From Flavobacterium flavigenum (GTDB lineage Bacteria; Bacteroidota; Bacteroidia; Flavobacteriales; Flavobacteriaceae), in assembly GCF_027111255.2 (NCBI RefSeq), contig NZ_CP114285.2:3534001-3598000 (forward strand): a stretch of DNA of 64,000 nt, in the 5' to 3' direction. The translations under genes and the position numbers were made by a program. The notes beneath the pieces are model-generated. The model saw only the letters and a list, made by a program, of their open reading frames with translations, was not told where the DNA came from and searched no databases. Positions 8,454 through 16,984 of this stretch are shown here, piece after piece (positions within the stretch are counted from its first letter, which is position 1; each line of letters starts with the position of its first letter).

Positions 8454-9536
8454 ATGAAAGCCAAATATTTTAATAAATCTGATGATGAAAAATTGTTTTT
8501 TTATGTTTTAAAAGAAAGAGTTAATAAAAAACTTCAACATAAAAATGTTTCTTATGGTGACATCAGATTTTGGTTTAAAGGTTTATTTTGGACTTTAATT
8601 TGTTGTTTCTCTTATTCATTGCTTTTTTTAAGTATTAATAAAACTACTTTTTGGTTATTTTATGTTGTTTTTCAGTTATCGGGACTTTTGATTGGATTTA
8701 GTTTTGGCCATGATGCCTCTCATAACACTGCTTTCCGAAATAAAAAGGCTAATGCTGTTTTACATTTTTTTAGTTTTCTGACAGTCGGAATTGATCCTTT
8801 ATTATGGGGACTCCGACATATTCGATCCCATCATTTGTATGCCAATGTAGAAGGGAGTGATATTGATATAGATAAAAATCCGTTTTTGAGACTGAGCCCA
8901 ACGCATCCCTGGAAACCAAAGCATAAATATCAGGCTTATTATGCGCCTTTTGTTTATATGTTTACCTTACTGCATTCTGTTTTTATGAGTGACTGGGTGT
9001 ATTTATTTTCAGATGAATATGGCTGGATGAAAAGAGGAGTTTCAAAAGCTGAATTATATTTTAGATTTTTATTATATAAAGCGTTCTATTTTTCTTTAGT
9101 ATTAGTAATACCATTGTTGTATGCTGACTTTTCCTGGTCTTTTATTGTTCTGACTTATCTTAGTGCAAGTGCTTTTACGTCTATGGTATTTATCATAATG
9201 CTTGTTGGAACCCACTTTTTTGACGGCGCAGATTACCCTCAGCCGGAAGGAGAATTTTTGGAACATACCTGGGCGGTTCATCAGCTCCACACAAGTTGTG
9301 ACTGGGATGCAGATAAAGGATGGGCAAGATTTTTAAGTGGTGGTTCCAATTGTCATGCGGCACATCATCTTTTTCCTAACATCTGCCACACTAACTACAG
9401 CGAAATAAATTCGATAATTAAGGAGACTACAAAAGAGTATAGCCAGCCTTATCATCATAAGACTTTATTTGAAATGATGTTTTCGCATTTTAGGCATTTA
9501 AATAAAATGGGAAACCCTAATGTTTCTGGTTTGTAA
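8454..9536 (+). CDS. Membrane fatty-acid desaturase
   Basis: Di-iron integral-membrane acyl-lipid or acyl-CoA desaturase that puts a double bond into fatty-acid chains. In the 360-residue protein the three histidine boxes are visible: HDASH (86-90), HIRSHH (122-127) and HAAHH (301-305). A further HTWAVHQLH stretch lies near residue 270. Hydrophobic segments flank boxes 1 and 2 (about 43-82 and 200-255). It is divergent from an HTH regulator with a palindromic site between them, and 42 nt upstream of a surface-repeat protein that may be co-transcribed. Confidence 0.9.
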   Translation: MKAKYFNKSDDEKLFFYVLKERVNKKLQHKNVSYGDIRFWFKGLFWTLICCFSYSLLFLSINKTTFWLFYVVFQLSGLLIGFSFGHDASHNTAFRNKKANAVLHFFSFLTVGIDPLLWGLRHIRSHHLYANVEGSDIDIDKNPFLRLSPTHPWKPKHKYQAYYAPFVYMFTLLHSVFMSDWVYLFSDEYGWMKRGVSKAELYFRFLLYKAFYFSLVLVIPLLYADFSWSFIVLTYLSASAFTSMVFIIMLVGTHFFDGADYPQPEGEFLEHTWAVHQLHTSCDWDADKGWARFLSGGSNCHAAHHLFPNICHTNYSEINSIIKETTKEYSQPYHHKTLFEMMFSHFRHLNKMGNPNVSGL

Positions 9537-9578
9537 TAATTGAAGCAAGTTGTTATTGTAATTTTAAAATAGAAAATT

Positions 9579-10415
9579 ATGAAAGTTTTAAATCAAATAA
9601 AAAATAGAAAACTCATTTCAAAACTTAACAGCAAGCGATATGTGATAGTTTTGCTAATGTTTTGTGGATTTTGTTATGGACAAAATAGTTTGAAAGAAAA
9701 AAACAGTACTTTAATTGATAGTGTGTTTCAAAATCATCCTTTCAAAACCGAAAATGAAAATAATAGTCTTGATTATTTCAAATGGAAATCGGATTATAAT
9801 TTAAGGAATGACAGCATTAAGATTTTTAGTTTGTCACCAATCTCCAGAAGAGTTAGCAAAGTAAATGGTTTTGCTCTTGGAGGTGGGCACTATGAAAATC
9901 AAAAAATCAAACTTCAGATCGTTAATGGATTAAATATTGAAGCCAGTCCCATATCATTGGCTTTGATTTCATTTTCCATTAATGTTCCGTTTGAGTCTTT
10001 ATTTGTGGGTATTAATGATAACGTTATTAGTAATGTGGCTTTTTTTGATGACGAAATAAAAACTTATATTAAAGTGAATGGTTTAAATATAAGCTCAGGT
10101 GGTTTTATGGGAGGTGCGGAGTTAAGGGGAGTCAATTTTTCGGTATTTTCAGCAATGAATAAAATGAAAGGTTTTTCTGTTGGAGGAATACTAAATACTA
10201 AAAGTTTTTCTGGTATTAGTATTTCCGGTTTGGCTAATCTTTCTGATTCCGGAAATGGAATTCAGATTGCAATTTCAAATGTTTCAAGAAGACATAATGG
10301 CATTCAGTTAGGGCTATTTAATAATTCTAAAGATCTCCGAGGAATGCAGTTTGGTCTTTGGAATACAAATGGAAAAAGAAAATTACCTTTATTTAATTGG
10401 CAATTTAGAAAATAA
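9579..10415 (+). CDS. Secreted protein with LA_2272-type surface repeats
   Basis: A 278-residue protein with a hydrophobic segment at about 21-35 ending in GFCYGQ, probably a signal peptide. The second half holds degenerate repeats of the form G-x-Q-x-G-x-x-N, such as GNGIQIAISN, HNGIQLGLFN and LRGMQFGLWN. It ends in KRKLPLFNWQF. This repeat and ending match what I know as LA_2272-family surface repeats; their function is unknown. It follows the desaturase by 42 nt and stops at a bidirectional terminator. Confidence 0.7.
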   Translation: MKVLNQIKNRKLISKLNSKRYVIVLLMFCGFCYGQNSLKEKNSTLIDSVFQNHPFKTENENNSLDYFKWKSDYNLRNDSIKIFSLSPISRRVSKVNGFALGGGHYENQKIKLQIVNGLNIEASPISLALISFSINVPFESLFVGINDNVISNVAFFDDEIKTYIKVNGLNISSGGFMGGAELRGVNFSVFSAMNKMKGFSVGGILNTKSFSGISISGLANLSDSGNGIQIAISNVSRRHNGIQLGLFNNSKDLRGMQFGLWNTNGKRKLPLFNWQFRK

Positions 10416-10455
10416 ACAAAATTAAAAATAGCTTTTCTTTTAAGCTATTAATCGA

Positions 10456-10491
10456 AAAACCCCCGATTCAAATAAATGAATTGGGGGTTTT
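10456..10491. terminator. Bidirectional terminator
   Basis: AAAACCCCCGATTCA and TGAATTGGGGGTTTT pair over 15 bp with one G-T wobble and a 6-nt loop, with A/T tracts on both sides. It separates the rightward surface-repeat gene from the leftward pnp gene. Confidence 0.9.
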
Positions 10492-10524
10492 CTATGAATA
10501 AACCTTTAGTAAACTAAGATCTGA

Positions 10525-12660
10525 TTACTCTTTTTTCTCCTCACGCGGAGGTCTTGGAACAAGTGCTTTTTTAGACACTTTTTCTTTTTTAGTTTTAGGG
10601 TCAAGACCAAGATATTTTACTTGGAAAACATCTCCCATTTTAACTACATCAGCAACGTTTTCCGTACGTTCCCAAGCTAACTCTGATACGTGAAGCAATA
10701 CTTCGTTTCCTGGTGCAGCAGTATATTCTACAACGGCTCCAAAATCAAGCATTTTAATTACTTTAACTTCGTAAGCTTCTCCCATTTGTGGTTTGAAAGT
10801 GATCGATTGGATTTTTGCCAATACTGCTTCAATTCCTGCAGGATCTGTACCTAAGATTTCGATTACACCTTGCTCGTCAACTTCGTTGATAACAATTGTA
10901 GTTCCGGTAGCTTTTTGTAATTCCTGAATTACTTTTCCACCAGGTCCAATTAATGCTCCAATAAAGTTTCCAGGAATAGTTCTCGTAATGATTTTTGGAG
11001 AATGTGCTTTTACGTCAGCTCTTGGTGCAGCAATAGTTTCAGTTAGTTTACCTAAAATATGTAAACGTCCTTCACGCGCCTGAGCCAAAGCTTGCTCCAT
11101 AATGTCATAACGTAAACCATCAATTTTGATATCCATTTGGCAAGCCGTGATACCGTCAGCAGTTCCGGTTACTTTAAAGTCCATATCCCCTAAGTGATCT
11201 TCGTCTCCTAGGATATCAGACAATACTGCAAATTTCTCACCGTCAGTAATCAATCCCATAGCAATACCAGATACTGGCTTTACCATTTGAACTCCAGCAT
11301 CCATAAGCGCCATTGTTCCTGCACAAACCGTTGCCATAGAAGAAGAACCGTTAGATTCTAAAACTTCAGAAACAATACGGATTGTATAAGGGCAATCTGC
11401 AGGAATCATATTTTTTAAAGCTCTTTGAGCTAAGTTACCGTGACCAACTTCTCTTCTTGAAGTTCCTCTTAATGGTTTTGCTTCACCAGTAGAGAAAGGA
11501 GGGAAGTTATAGTGCAGGTAGAATTTCTCTTCACCTTGTTCTGATGGAGAATCGATTTGGTTAGCCTCTCTGGAAGTTCCTAAAGTTACTGTAGCTAAAG
11601 CCTGAGTTTCTCCACGTGTAAATAAAGATGATCCGTGAACTCTTGGTAAGTAATCAACTTCACACCAGATTGGTCTGATGTCTGTAGTTTTTCTACCGTC
11701 AAGACGTACGCCTAATTCTAAAACTACGTTACGAACAGCCTCTTTGTTTGTTTTGTAGAAATATTTAGAAACTAAATCTCCGTCAGTAGCCAATTCCTCT
11801 TCGGTAAATAAAGCTTTTACTTCTTCTTTTACTTCTGCAAATGCAGCGCTTCTTTCGTGTTTAGCAGATCCAACTTTTGCAATAGCATAAATTTTATCGT
11901 ATGCTGCAGCTTTTACTTTTTTGTATATTTCTTCGTTTTCTTTCTCACCTTCGTAAGTACGAATTTCTTTTTTACCAAAAGCAGCTTGTAAACGATATTG
12001 TGCTTCGATTTGAACTTTAATAGCTTCGTGAGCAAATTTAATAGCTTCGATCATTTCGGCTTCTGAGATTTCTTTCATCTCACCTTCAACCATTGCTACA
12101 GAATCCATAGAAGCTCCAATCATCATGTCGATGTCTGATCTTTCTAAATCTTCTCTGCTTGGGTTGATAACCAATTTTCCGTCGATACGTGCAACACGAA
12201 CTTCAGAAATTAAGTTGTAAAATGGAATATCTGAAACGGCTAATGCTGCAGATGCAGCTAAACCAGCTAATGCGTCTGGCATAACTTCTTCGTCGTGAGA
12301 CATTAGTTGAATCATAACCTGAGTTTCAGCATGGTAATCGTCTGGGAAAAGCGGACGTAATACACGGTCTACTAATCTCATTGTTAATACTTCACTGTCG
12401 CTTGGACGAGCTTCTCTCTTGAAGAAACCTCCTGGAAAACGACCAGCTGCTGCAAATTTTTCGCGATAATCTACCGTTAGTGGTAAAAAATCAACACCTG
12501 GGTTTGACGTACGAGCTGAAACTGCTGTTGCAAGTATCATCGTATCGCCCATTCTTACTACTACAGAACCGTCAGCTTGTTTTGCTAAACGTCCTGTCTC
12601 GATTGTGATGCTTCTACCATCACCCAAATCGATTTTTTCTACAAATAATTGTGGAATCAT
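10525..12660 (-). CDS. pnp: Polynucleotide phosphorylase
   Basis: 3'-5' phosphorolytic exoribonuclease of mRNA decay. The 711 residues show the normal order: first RNase PH domain (residues ~1-150), an all-helical linker, second RNase PH domain (~320-550, with FPPFSTGE and [14 protein letters not shown]), a KH domain ([17 protein letters not shown] at about 580) and an S1 domain (~625-700). The ATG at 12660 ([16 protein letters not shown]) is the family start. It follows rpsO on the same strand, as in many bacteria, but with its own 176-nt leader and a terminator in between. Confidence 0.97.
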   Translation of the reverse strand: MIPQLFVEKIDLGDGRSITIETGRLAKQADGSVVVRMGDTMILATAVSARTSNPGVDFLPLTVDYREKFAAAGRFPGGFFKREARPSDSEVLTMRLVDRVLRPLFPDDYHAETQVMIQLMSHDEEVMPDALAGLAASAALAVSDIPFYNLISEVRVARIDGKLVINPSREDLERSDIDMMIGASMDSVAMVEGEMKEISEAEMIEAIKFAHEAIKVQIEAQYRLQAAFGKKEIRTYEGEKENEEIYKKVKAAAYDKIYAIAKVGSAKHERSAAFAEVKEEVKALFTEEELATDGDLVSKYFYKTNKEAVRNVVLELGVRLDGRKTTDIRPIWCEVDYLPRVHGSSLFTRGETQALATVTLGTSREANQIDSPSEQGEEKFYLHYNFPPFSTGEAKPLRGTSRREVGHGNLAQRALKNMIPADCPYTIRIVSEVLESNGSSSMATVCAGTMALMDAGVQMVKPVSGIAMGLITDGEKFAVLSDILGDEDHLGDMDFKVTGTADGITACQMDIKIDGLRYDIMEQALAQAREGRLHILGKLTETIAAPRADVKAHSPKIITRTIPGNFIGALIGPGGKVIQELQKATGTTIVINEVDEQGVIEILGTDPAGIEAVLAKIQSITFKPQMGEAYEVKVIKMLDFGAVVEYTAAPGNEVLLHVSELAWERTENVADVVKMGDVFQVKYLGLDPKTKKEKVSKKALVPRPPREEKKE

Positions 12661-12800
12661 AAATTTTTTCCTTTTGATTATACAATGGGTTTTAGTTGTG
12701 TTGTAGTTGTTGTTGTGTAGTTATTGTTATCTAAAACCCAATGAAAAACCAAACTTTTTTTCTTGTAACAAATCCTGTCAGACTTGTGTATTGTAAAAAC

Positions 12801-12827
12801 AAAAAGAGGCACTCTCGCACCTCTTTT
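12801..12827 (-). terminator. Terminator after rpsO
   Basis: AAAAGAGG (12802-12809) and CCTCTTTT (12820-12827) pair, with a G-rich 10-nt loop. Read leftward it is followed by a T run. It lies just after the rpsO stop. Confidence 0.8.
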
Positions 12828-12836
12828 CTATATTGA

Positions 12837-13103
12837 TTATTTTCTGATATTCAATACTTTGATAATCTCACGATATCTGTTGATATCTTTCTTTTTCAAG
12901 TAATCCAACAAAGCTCTTCTTTTACCTACTAATAGTACAAGAGAACGCTCAGTGTTATAATCGTGACGATTTTTTTTCAAGTGTTCAGTTAAGTGTGAAA
13001 TTCTGTAAGTGAACAATGCAATCTGACCTTCAGCGCTTCCAGTGTTTGTTGCACCACCGTGTTGTGCGAAAATTTCTTCTTTCTTTTCTTTAGTTAAATA
13101 CAT
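12837..13103 (-). CDS. rpsO: 30S ribosomal protein S15
   Basis: Small-subunit protein that binds the central domain of 16S rRNA. At 88 residues it has the standard length. It shows the family features GSAEGQIALFTYRISHLTEHL, the HDYNTERSLVLLVGKRRALLDYL block and a basic C-terminus. A convincing Bacteroidota-type promoter lies about 55 nt upstream, and a terminator follows directly, so it forms its own transcription unit ahead of pnp. Confidence 0.97.
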   Translation of the reverse strand: MYLTKEKKEEIFAQHGGATNTGSAEGQIALFTYRISHLTEHLKKNRHDYNTERSLVLLVGKRRALLDYLKKKDINRYREIIKVLNIRK

Positions 13104-13158
13104 TCCAATATTATTTAATGATTTTTATGTATGTCGTACATCTTTTGTAAGACGGGTG

Positions 13159-13190
13159 CAAAATTAGATTAAAAAAACAGAAAAATCAAA
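13159..13190 (-). promoter_or_regulatory. Promoter of rpsO
   Basis: Read leftward, TTTG (13190-13187), a 20-nt spacer and TAATTTTG (13166-13159) match the flavobacterial TTG/TAnnTTTG consensus with ideal spacing. It leaves a leader of about 50 nt before the rpsO ATG. Confidence 0.75.
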
Positions 13191-13262
13191 AAAAAAAATA
13201 AAAGAATCTAAAAAAAGAATATCGATTCTTCTTTTTTGAATAATTTCCGCACTTTTATTTGT

Positions 13263-14204
13263 TTAATTTGACACTGTTATAGGTATTGAATATAAAACCC
13301 TTACAGGCACACCTCTTTGTTGTCCAGGGGTCCAGTTTTCATAGCTTGTTACTACTCTCATGGCCTCTTCATCAAGACCATATCCTAATGATTTTAGTAT
13401 TTTTGGTTCAACAATTTTACCATCTTTTTCAATTACAAACTGAACGACTAATCTTCCGGAGATTTTATTAAGTACTGCTTCTTTTGTTTTTGTAAAGTTT
13501 GCGCCTATAAATTTATAAAAATCAGAAATTCCTTTTTCAGGTAAAGGTCTTGATTCCAAAACAGTGTATTGTCTTTCTTTGCCTTCAGAATTTATACTTT
13601 TTCCAGAAATAAACTTTCCGTTATCATATATATCAGTGTATTGATAGTTTGTAACTTCATTAATGCCTTTCCATTCACCATCTTTAAATCCATTTTTGAC
13701 ATTTCCTTTTGCAGCATATTTTTCGCGAATTTCTTCATAGGTGCCGTTTCCATTCTTAACCATCTGCTCATTTTTGGTATTCCAAAAATCATAAATTTTT
13801 AAATTGGAGCTAAATCCTTTTTCAGATTCAATATATTCAGCTTTTAATTTAGGATTTCCATTTTCATACCATTCAGAAAAACTGCCATTTAATCTTGATT
13901 TAATGTAGTTTTCTATTCTTTTTTTCTTGCCATTTTTATAATAGTAAATATATTCACCTTCTCGGGAAAAGCCGTCTTTTGTCTTAGAATTTCCTTCCAT
14001 TTCTAGTACACCAGATTTATAATAATCTTTAATTTGATATAAATCTTTTTCGGTGTAATAATCTTTAATAATCCGATAAGAGAAATGCTTTTCTTTAGAA
14101 ACATCTTTTCCAATTGAATCGTAATAGATGATTTTATCTGTAATGTTTTGTGAAAAAATCCACATTGGAAGTGTCAAAAAAAGAAAATGAAAACTTCTTT
14201 TCAT
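13263..14204 (-). CDS. MORN-variant repeat protein with TonB C-terminal domain
   Basis: A 313-residue exported protein with signal MKRSFHFLFLTLPMWIFSQ. Residues ~55-200 hold MORN/YwqK-type repeats (YYKNGKKKRIENYIKSRLNGSFSEWYENGNPKLKAEY). The last ~95 residues form a TonB C-terminal domain (LVVQFVIEKDGKIVEPKIL... GLDEEAMRVV... NWTPGQQRGVPVRVLYSIPI). No N-terminal membrane anchor or Pro-rich linker like that of true TonB is present, so it is more likely a periplasmic or cell-surface protein than an energy transducer. A tandem paralogue without the TonB domain lies 18 bp upstream. Confidence 0.85.
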   Translation of the reverse strand: MKRSFHFLFLTLPMWIFSQNITDKIIYYDSIGKDVSKEKHFSYRIIKDYYTEKDLYQIKDYYKSGVLEMEGNSKTKDGFSREGEYIYYYKNGKKKRIENYIKSRLNGSFSEWYENGNPKLKAEYIESEKGFSSNLKIYDFWNTKNEQMVKNGNGTYEEIREKYAAKGNVKNGFKDGEWKGINEVTNYQYTDIYDNGKFISGKSINSEGKERQYTVLESRPLPEKGISDFYKFIGANFTKTKEAVLNKISGRLVVQFVIEKDGKIVEPKILKSLGYGLDEEAMRVVTSYENWTPGQQRGVPVRVLYSIPITVSN

Positions 14205-14222
14205 AAAAATATAATGTATTAG

Positions 14223-14903
14223 TTATTTGGTTTTAGCAATTTCTTTCTCCTTTAATGAATAAGAACGACTCACATTATTTTCATCAGTCTTAGTTCCTGA
14301 AACTAAAATTCCTTTATCATAATTTTCAGTAAATGTAATTTTACGTTCGGCATCACTTCCCTGCCAGATGCCTTGCTTTAAACCATTTTTAATAGTTCCT
14401 TTTTCTGTTATAAAGTTATCTGTATTTTCATATTCTCCATTTCCATCAACTACGGTTTGTTCTTTATTTACATTCCAAAAATTAAGGATTAAAGTTTGAG
14501 CTGTTTTTGTTTTAGGATCCCAGGAATTCTGCTTCTCGCACTTTTTGCTTTGATTTTCGTACCAGGTGATTTCTTTTCCGGATTTATGATTGTCAGTATA
14601 ATTTATAACAGATTCCTTTGCGCCATTTTTGTAGTAATAGATAAATTCACCATCTTTTTTCAGTATATCTCTGTCTAGAGTGGCGCCTGTCATTTTCTTT
14701 CTTCCGTTTTTATAAAAATCAGTAACCACATAGCGTACGCTTTTTTGGGAATAGTTTGTAATGATGCGTGTGTAGATTTGGTTTTCGGGCGTAGTTTCAC
14801 GATATAATGAGTCAAGAAAAATTTTTTTCGAGACCATGTTAATTTGTGCAGATAGAGTAACTGAAATTAAAAGAAAGAATAATATGAAAAGGCTTTTTTT
14901 CAT
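14223..14903 (-). CDS. MORN-variant repeat protein, short paralogue
   Basis: A 226-residue exported protein with signal MKKSLFILFFLLISVTLSAQ and the same YYKNGAKESVINY / ITWYENQSKKCEKQN repeat pattern as its downstream neighbour. The two align along their length (FYKNGRKKM, GEFIYYYKNG, LNFWNVNKEQ, GNGEYE, KNGLKQGIWQG, FTENYDKGILVSG). This copy stops where the neighbour goes on into its TonB domain. It is therefore a tandem duplicate that lost, or never gained, the C-terminal domain. The function is unknown. Confidence 0.8.
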   Translation of the reverse strand: MKKSLFILFFLLISVTLSAQINMVSKKIFLDSLYRETTPENQIYTRIITNYSQKSVRYVVTDFYKNGRKKMTGATLDRDILKKDGEFIYYYKNGAKESVINYTDNHKSGKEITWYENQSKKCEKQNSWDPKTKTAQTLILNFWNVNKEQTVVDGNGEYENTDNFITEKGTIKNGLKQGIWQGSDAERKITFTENYDKGILVSGTKTDENNVSRSYSLKEKEIAKTK

Positions 14904-14936
14904 TTAGATCTATTTTTTGTAATAAAAATAGGGCTT

Positions 14937-15392
14937 CTAAAATAACTTGGCAACTTCCTGATTTACAAATTCTAAAAATCGTTCGTCAGCTTCTGTAAAA
15001 GGGTTTATTACGTGACTGTCAATATCAATTTGTCCAATGTTTACTCCGTTTACAAATAAAGGTACAACAATTTCTGATTTTACAGTAAAACTGCAGGCGA
15101 TATAATTATCCTGAGCCTTAACATCCGGTACAACAAAATTGGCATTGCTTTCAGCGACCTGTCCACAAATACCTTTTCCAAATGGAATAACGGTATGATC
15201 TGTTTCGGCACCTACATAAGGTCCTAAATGTAAAGTTTTGTTATCATGATTGGCAAAATAAAAACCAACCCAATTATAATAGTCTATACTTTCGCTTAAT
15301 AACTGACAGACTGCCAGTAATTTCTCGTCTCTGGTTGTATTTGTCTCAGCTACAATAGCTGAAATTTTTGGCTGTAATTCCTGAAATGTCAT
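14937..15392 (-). CDS. GAF-domain protein, free Met-(R)-sulfoxide reductase-like
   Basis: A 151-residue single GAF domain that resembles fRMsr, the enzyme that reduces free methionine-(R)-sulfoxide. The core YYNWVGFYF, FGKGICGQVAE, and IACSFTVKSEIVVPLF matches that family. Cys76 and Cys100 are 24 residues apart, as are Cys94 and Cys118 of the E. coli enzyme, so Cys100 corresponds to the catalytic Cys. The position of the resolving Cys84 holds His66. Activity therefore remains possible but unproven. The gene is divergent from xrtF. Confidence 0.8.
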   Translation of the reverse strand: MTFQELQPKISAIVAETNTTRDEKLLAVCQLLSESIDYYNWVGFYFANHDNKTLHLGPYVGAETDHTVIPFGKGICGQVAESNANFVVPDVKAQDNYIACSFTVKSEIVVPLFVNGVNIGQIDIDSHVINPFTEADERFLEFVNQEVAKLF

Positions 15393-15463
15393 GATTTGAA
15401 AATTTTATACAAAAGTATTTAAAGCTGAACTCAAAAAATACATAAATTTGAAAAAAAAATCTT

Positions 15464-16000
15464 TTGAAAAAATATTTAGTACAATTTAAACCATTCCTTA
15501 TTTTCATAGGGACTTTTTTTGTGGCTTATATTTTACTTACCCTAATTTATAAAAGTTATCTGAACAGTTTTGAGTCAAATAATATTGACGGAATTACTGC
15601 TGTTGTTGGCTCTAATATCTATTGGTTAATGGATGTTTTTAATTGTGATGTTCTGATTCAGAAAAGTTTATCGGGAGCTTATTTAGAAGTTTGGTACAAT
15701 AAGCATTATGTTATTCGAATTGTAGAAGGGTGTAATGCAGTAAGTGTAATGATTTTGTTTATCTCATTTGTGCTCGCTTTTTCCGGAAAACTTAAAACGA
15801 CTGTATTGTTTATCTTATCAGGAACTCTTTTTATTTATATTTTAAATGTGATCAGAATTGCGTTATTGGCTGTTTTGTTATTTCGCTATCCTGAAAAAGT
15901 ACATCTTTTGCACGGCGTTCTTTTTCCTTTAATTATTTATGGACTTGTTTTCGCTTTATGGGTTTTCTGGGTAAATAAATTTTCAAAATATGCTAAATAA
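15464..16000 (+). CDS. xrtF: Exosortase F, XrtF
   Basis: Integral-membrane cysteine protease/transpeptidase of the exosortase/archaeosortase family, thought to process C-terminal sorting signals of exported proteins. The 178-residue protein has about five hydrophobic segments. The catalytic triad is visible as Cys90 (VEGCNAVSV), Arg131 (NVIRIALL) and His150 (LLHGVLFP). The start is TTG at 15464; there is no ATG before the first membrane segment. Its stop overlaps the ATG of the XrtF-associated protein gene. No obvious substrate with a sorting tail is encoded nearby. Confidence 0.9.
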   Translation: MKKYLVQFKPFLIFIGTFFVAYILLTLIYKSYLNSFESNNIDGITAVVGSNIYWLMDVFNCDVLIQKSLSGAYLEVWYNKHYVIRIVEGCNAVSVMILFISFVLAFSGKLKTTVLFILSGTLFIYILNVIRIALLAVLLFRYPEKVHLLHGVLFPLIIYGLVFALWVFWVNKFSKYAK

Positions 16001-16436
16001 ACTTTCCGAAAATAAATTCAGGATTATAATTACTATTCTGGTCGTTTTGTGTTTAGGGATTGTCAGGGCTTTCGAAAATAAATTGTTTTACGATCCTTTT
16101 CTGGTTTATTTTGAGTCTGATTTTAAAGGATTGCCATTTCCTCAGGTTGACAATTTAAAACTTTTTGCAGGACTTTTGTTTCGTTATGCTTTAAATACTG
16201 CTTTGTCATTAGTACTTATTTATACTTTGTTCAAGGATAAAGAAATCTTCAAGTTTAGTGCATTTTTATATGTGTTTTTTTTAGTTCTTCTTTTGGCTGC
16301 TTTTTTTATCATTCTCGAATTTTTTCCCAATGCAAACTGGCTGCTTTTTTATGTAAGAAGATTTATCATTCAGCCAATTTTTTTACTATTGTTTGTGCCT
16401 GCTTTTTATTATCAGAAGCAAAATCTTAAAAAATAA
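15990..16436 (+). CDS. Exosortase F system-associated membrane protein
   Basis: A 148-residue protein with about four membrane segments (residues ~9-26, 60-82, 89-113 and 120-140). Its ATG lies inside the last codons of xrtF (11-bp overlap), so translation is likely coupled. The pairing, size and start region (KFRIIITILVVLCLGIVRAFENKLFYDPF) match the partner protein that accompanies XrtF in flavobacteria. Its biochemical role is not known. Confidence 0.85.
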   Translation: MLNKLSENKFRIIITILVVLCLGIVRAFENKLFYDPFLVYFESDFKGLPFPQVDNLKLFAGLLFRYALNTALSLVLIYTLFKDKEIFKFSAFLYVFFLVLLLAAFFIILEFFPNANWLLFYVRRFIIQPIFLLLFVPAFYYQKQNLKK

Positions 16437-16470
16437 CATTTTATTTAGCTTTTTATCCGGACTTTTTAAA

Positions 16471-16478
16471 TAATTTTG
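16471..16478 (+). promoter_or_regulatory. Candidate -7 element before the HYC_CC_PP gene
   Basis: TAATTTTG matches TAnnTTTG and ends 4 nt before the ATG at 16483, which would put the transcription start at or next to the start codon. No good -33 TTG is seen at the expected distance, so the call is weak. Confidence 0.35.
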
Positions 16479-16482
16479 CACT

Positions 16483-16872
16483 ATGAATTTAAAGAAGTGC
16501 ACAGGAGTATTTTTAGCGTTCCTATTGTTGGTATCCAACATAGGGTTTGCTTTTGATGTGCATTATTGCGGAGGAAAAATTGCTTCGGTTTCCTTAAGTA
16601 AGATTTCTCCTGAAAAAAAATGCTGTGGAGACAAAGAAAAAAAATCTTCCTGCTGTAAAGACAAGGTGGTTAAATTTGAAAAAAAATCAGATGATGCTAC
16701 TTTTAAAGTTTTCTTTTTTCAGATTGCTTTTCCTGCAGTAATTCATGAATTTAAATCGCTTGGGTTTTTATCAGTTCCAAGTTTTAAAAGTAAAGAAGTC
16801 ATTTCGTATTATGCTGATGCGAATGCTCCTCCTTTATATCAACTCTATCATCAATATATTTTTTACGCCTGA
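16483..16872 (+). CDS. HYC_CC_PP family protein (Cys-rich, exported)
   Basis: A 129-residue protein with a signal sequence (MNLKKCTGVFLAFLLLVSNIGFAF). It shows the three marks of this flavobacterial family: HYCGGK after the signal, a Cys-rich patch KKCCGDKEKKSSCCKDK, and a C-terminal NAPPLYQLYHQYIF. The Cys pairs suggest metal (copper or similar) binding. The next genes encode a TonB-dependent receptor with a CC motif near its plug and an HMA-type protein, supporting a shared metal-handling job. The function is inferred from context. Confidence 0.8.
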   Translation: MNLKKCTGVFLAFLLLVSNIGFAFDVHYCGGKIASVSLSKISPEKKCCGDKEKKSSCCKDKVVKFEKKSDDATFKVFFFQIAFPAVIHEFKSLGFLSVPSFKSKEVISYYADANAPPLYQLYHQYIFYA

Positions 16873-16984
16873 TTTTAATGTTTAGAATCAAGCCATATTT
16901 GGTTTGTACTATACTGTTTTGGTTTTTCCTTCTGTATTCAGGAAATTAAAAGACAGTTTCTAATTAACATTAAAATCTTTTTTT

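Noticed and set aside
13263-14204. Calling this gene a true TonB energy transducer
   Set aside because: It has a cleavable signal peptide and repeat region instead of an inner-membrane anchor and Pro-rich linker, and no ExbB/ExbD genes are nearby.
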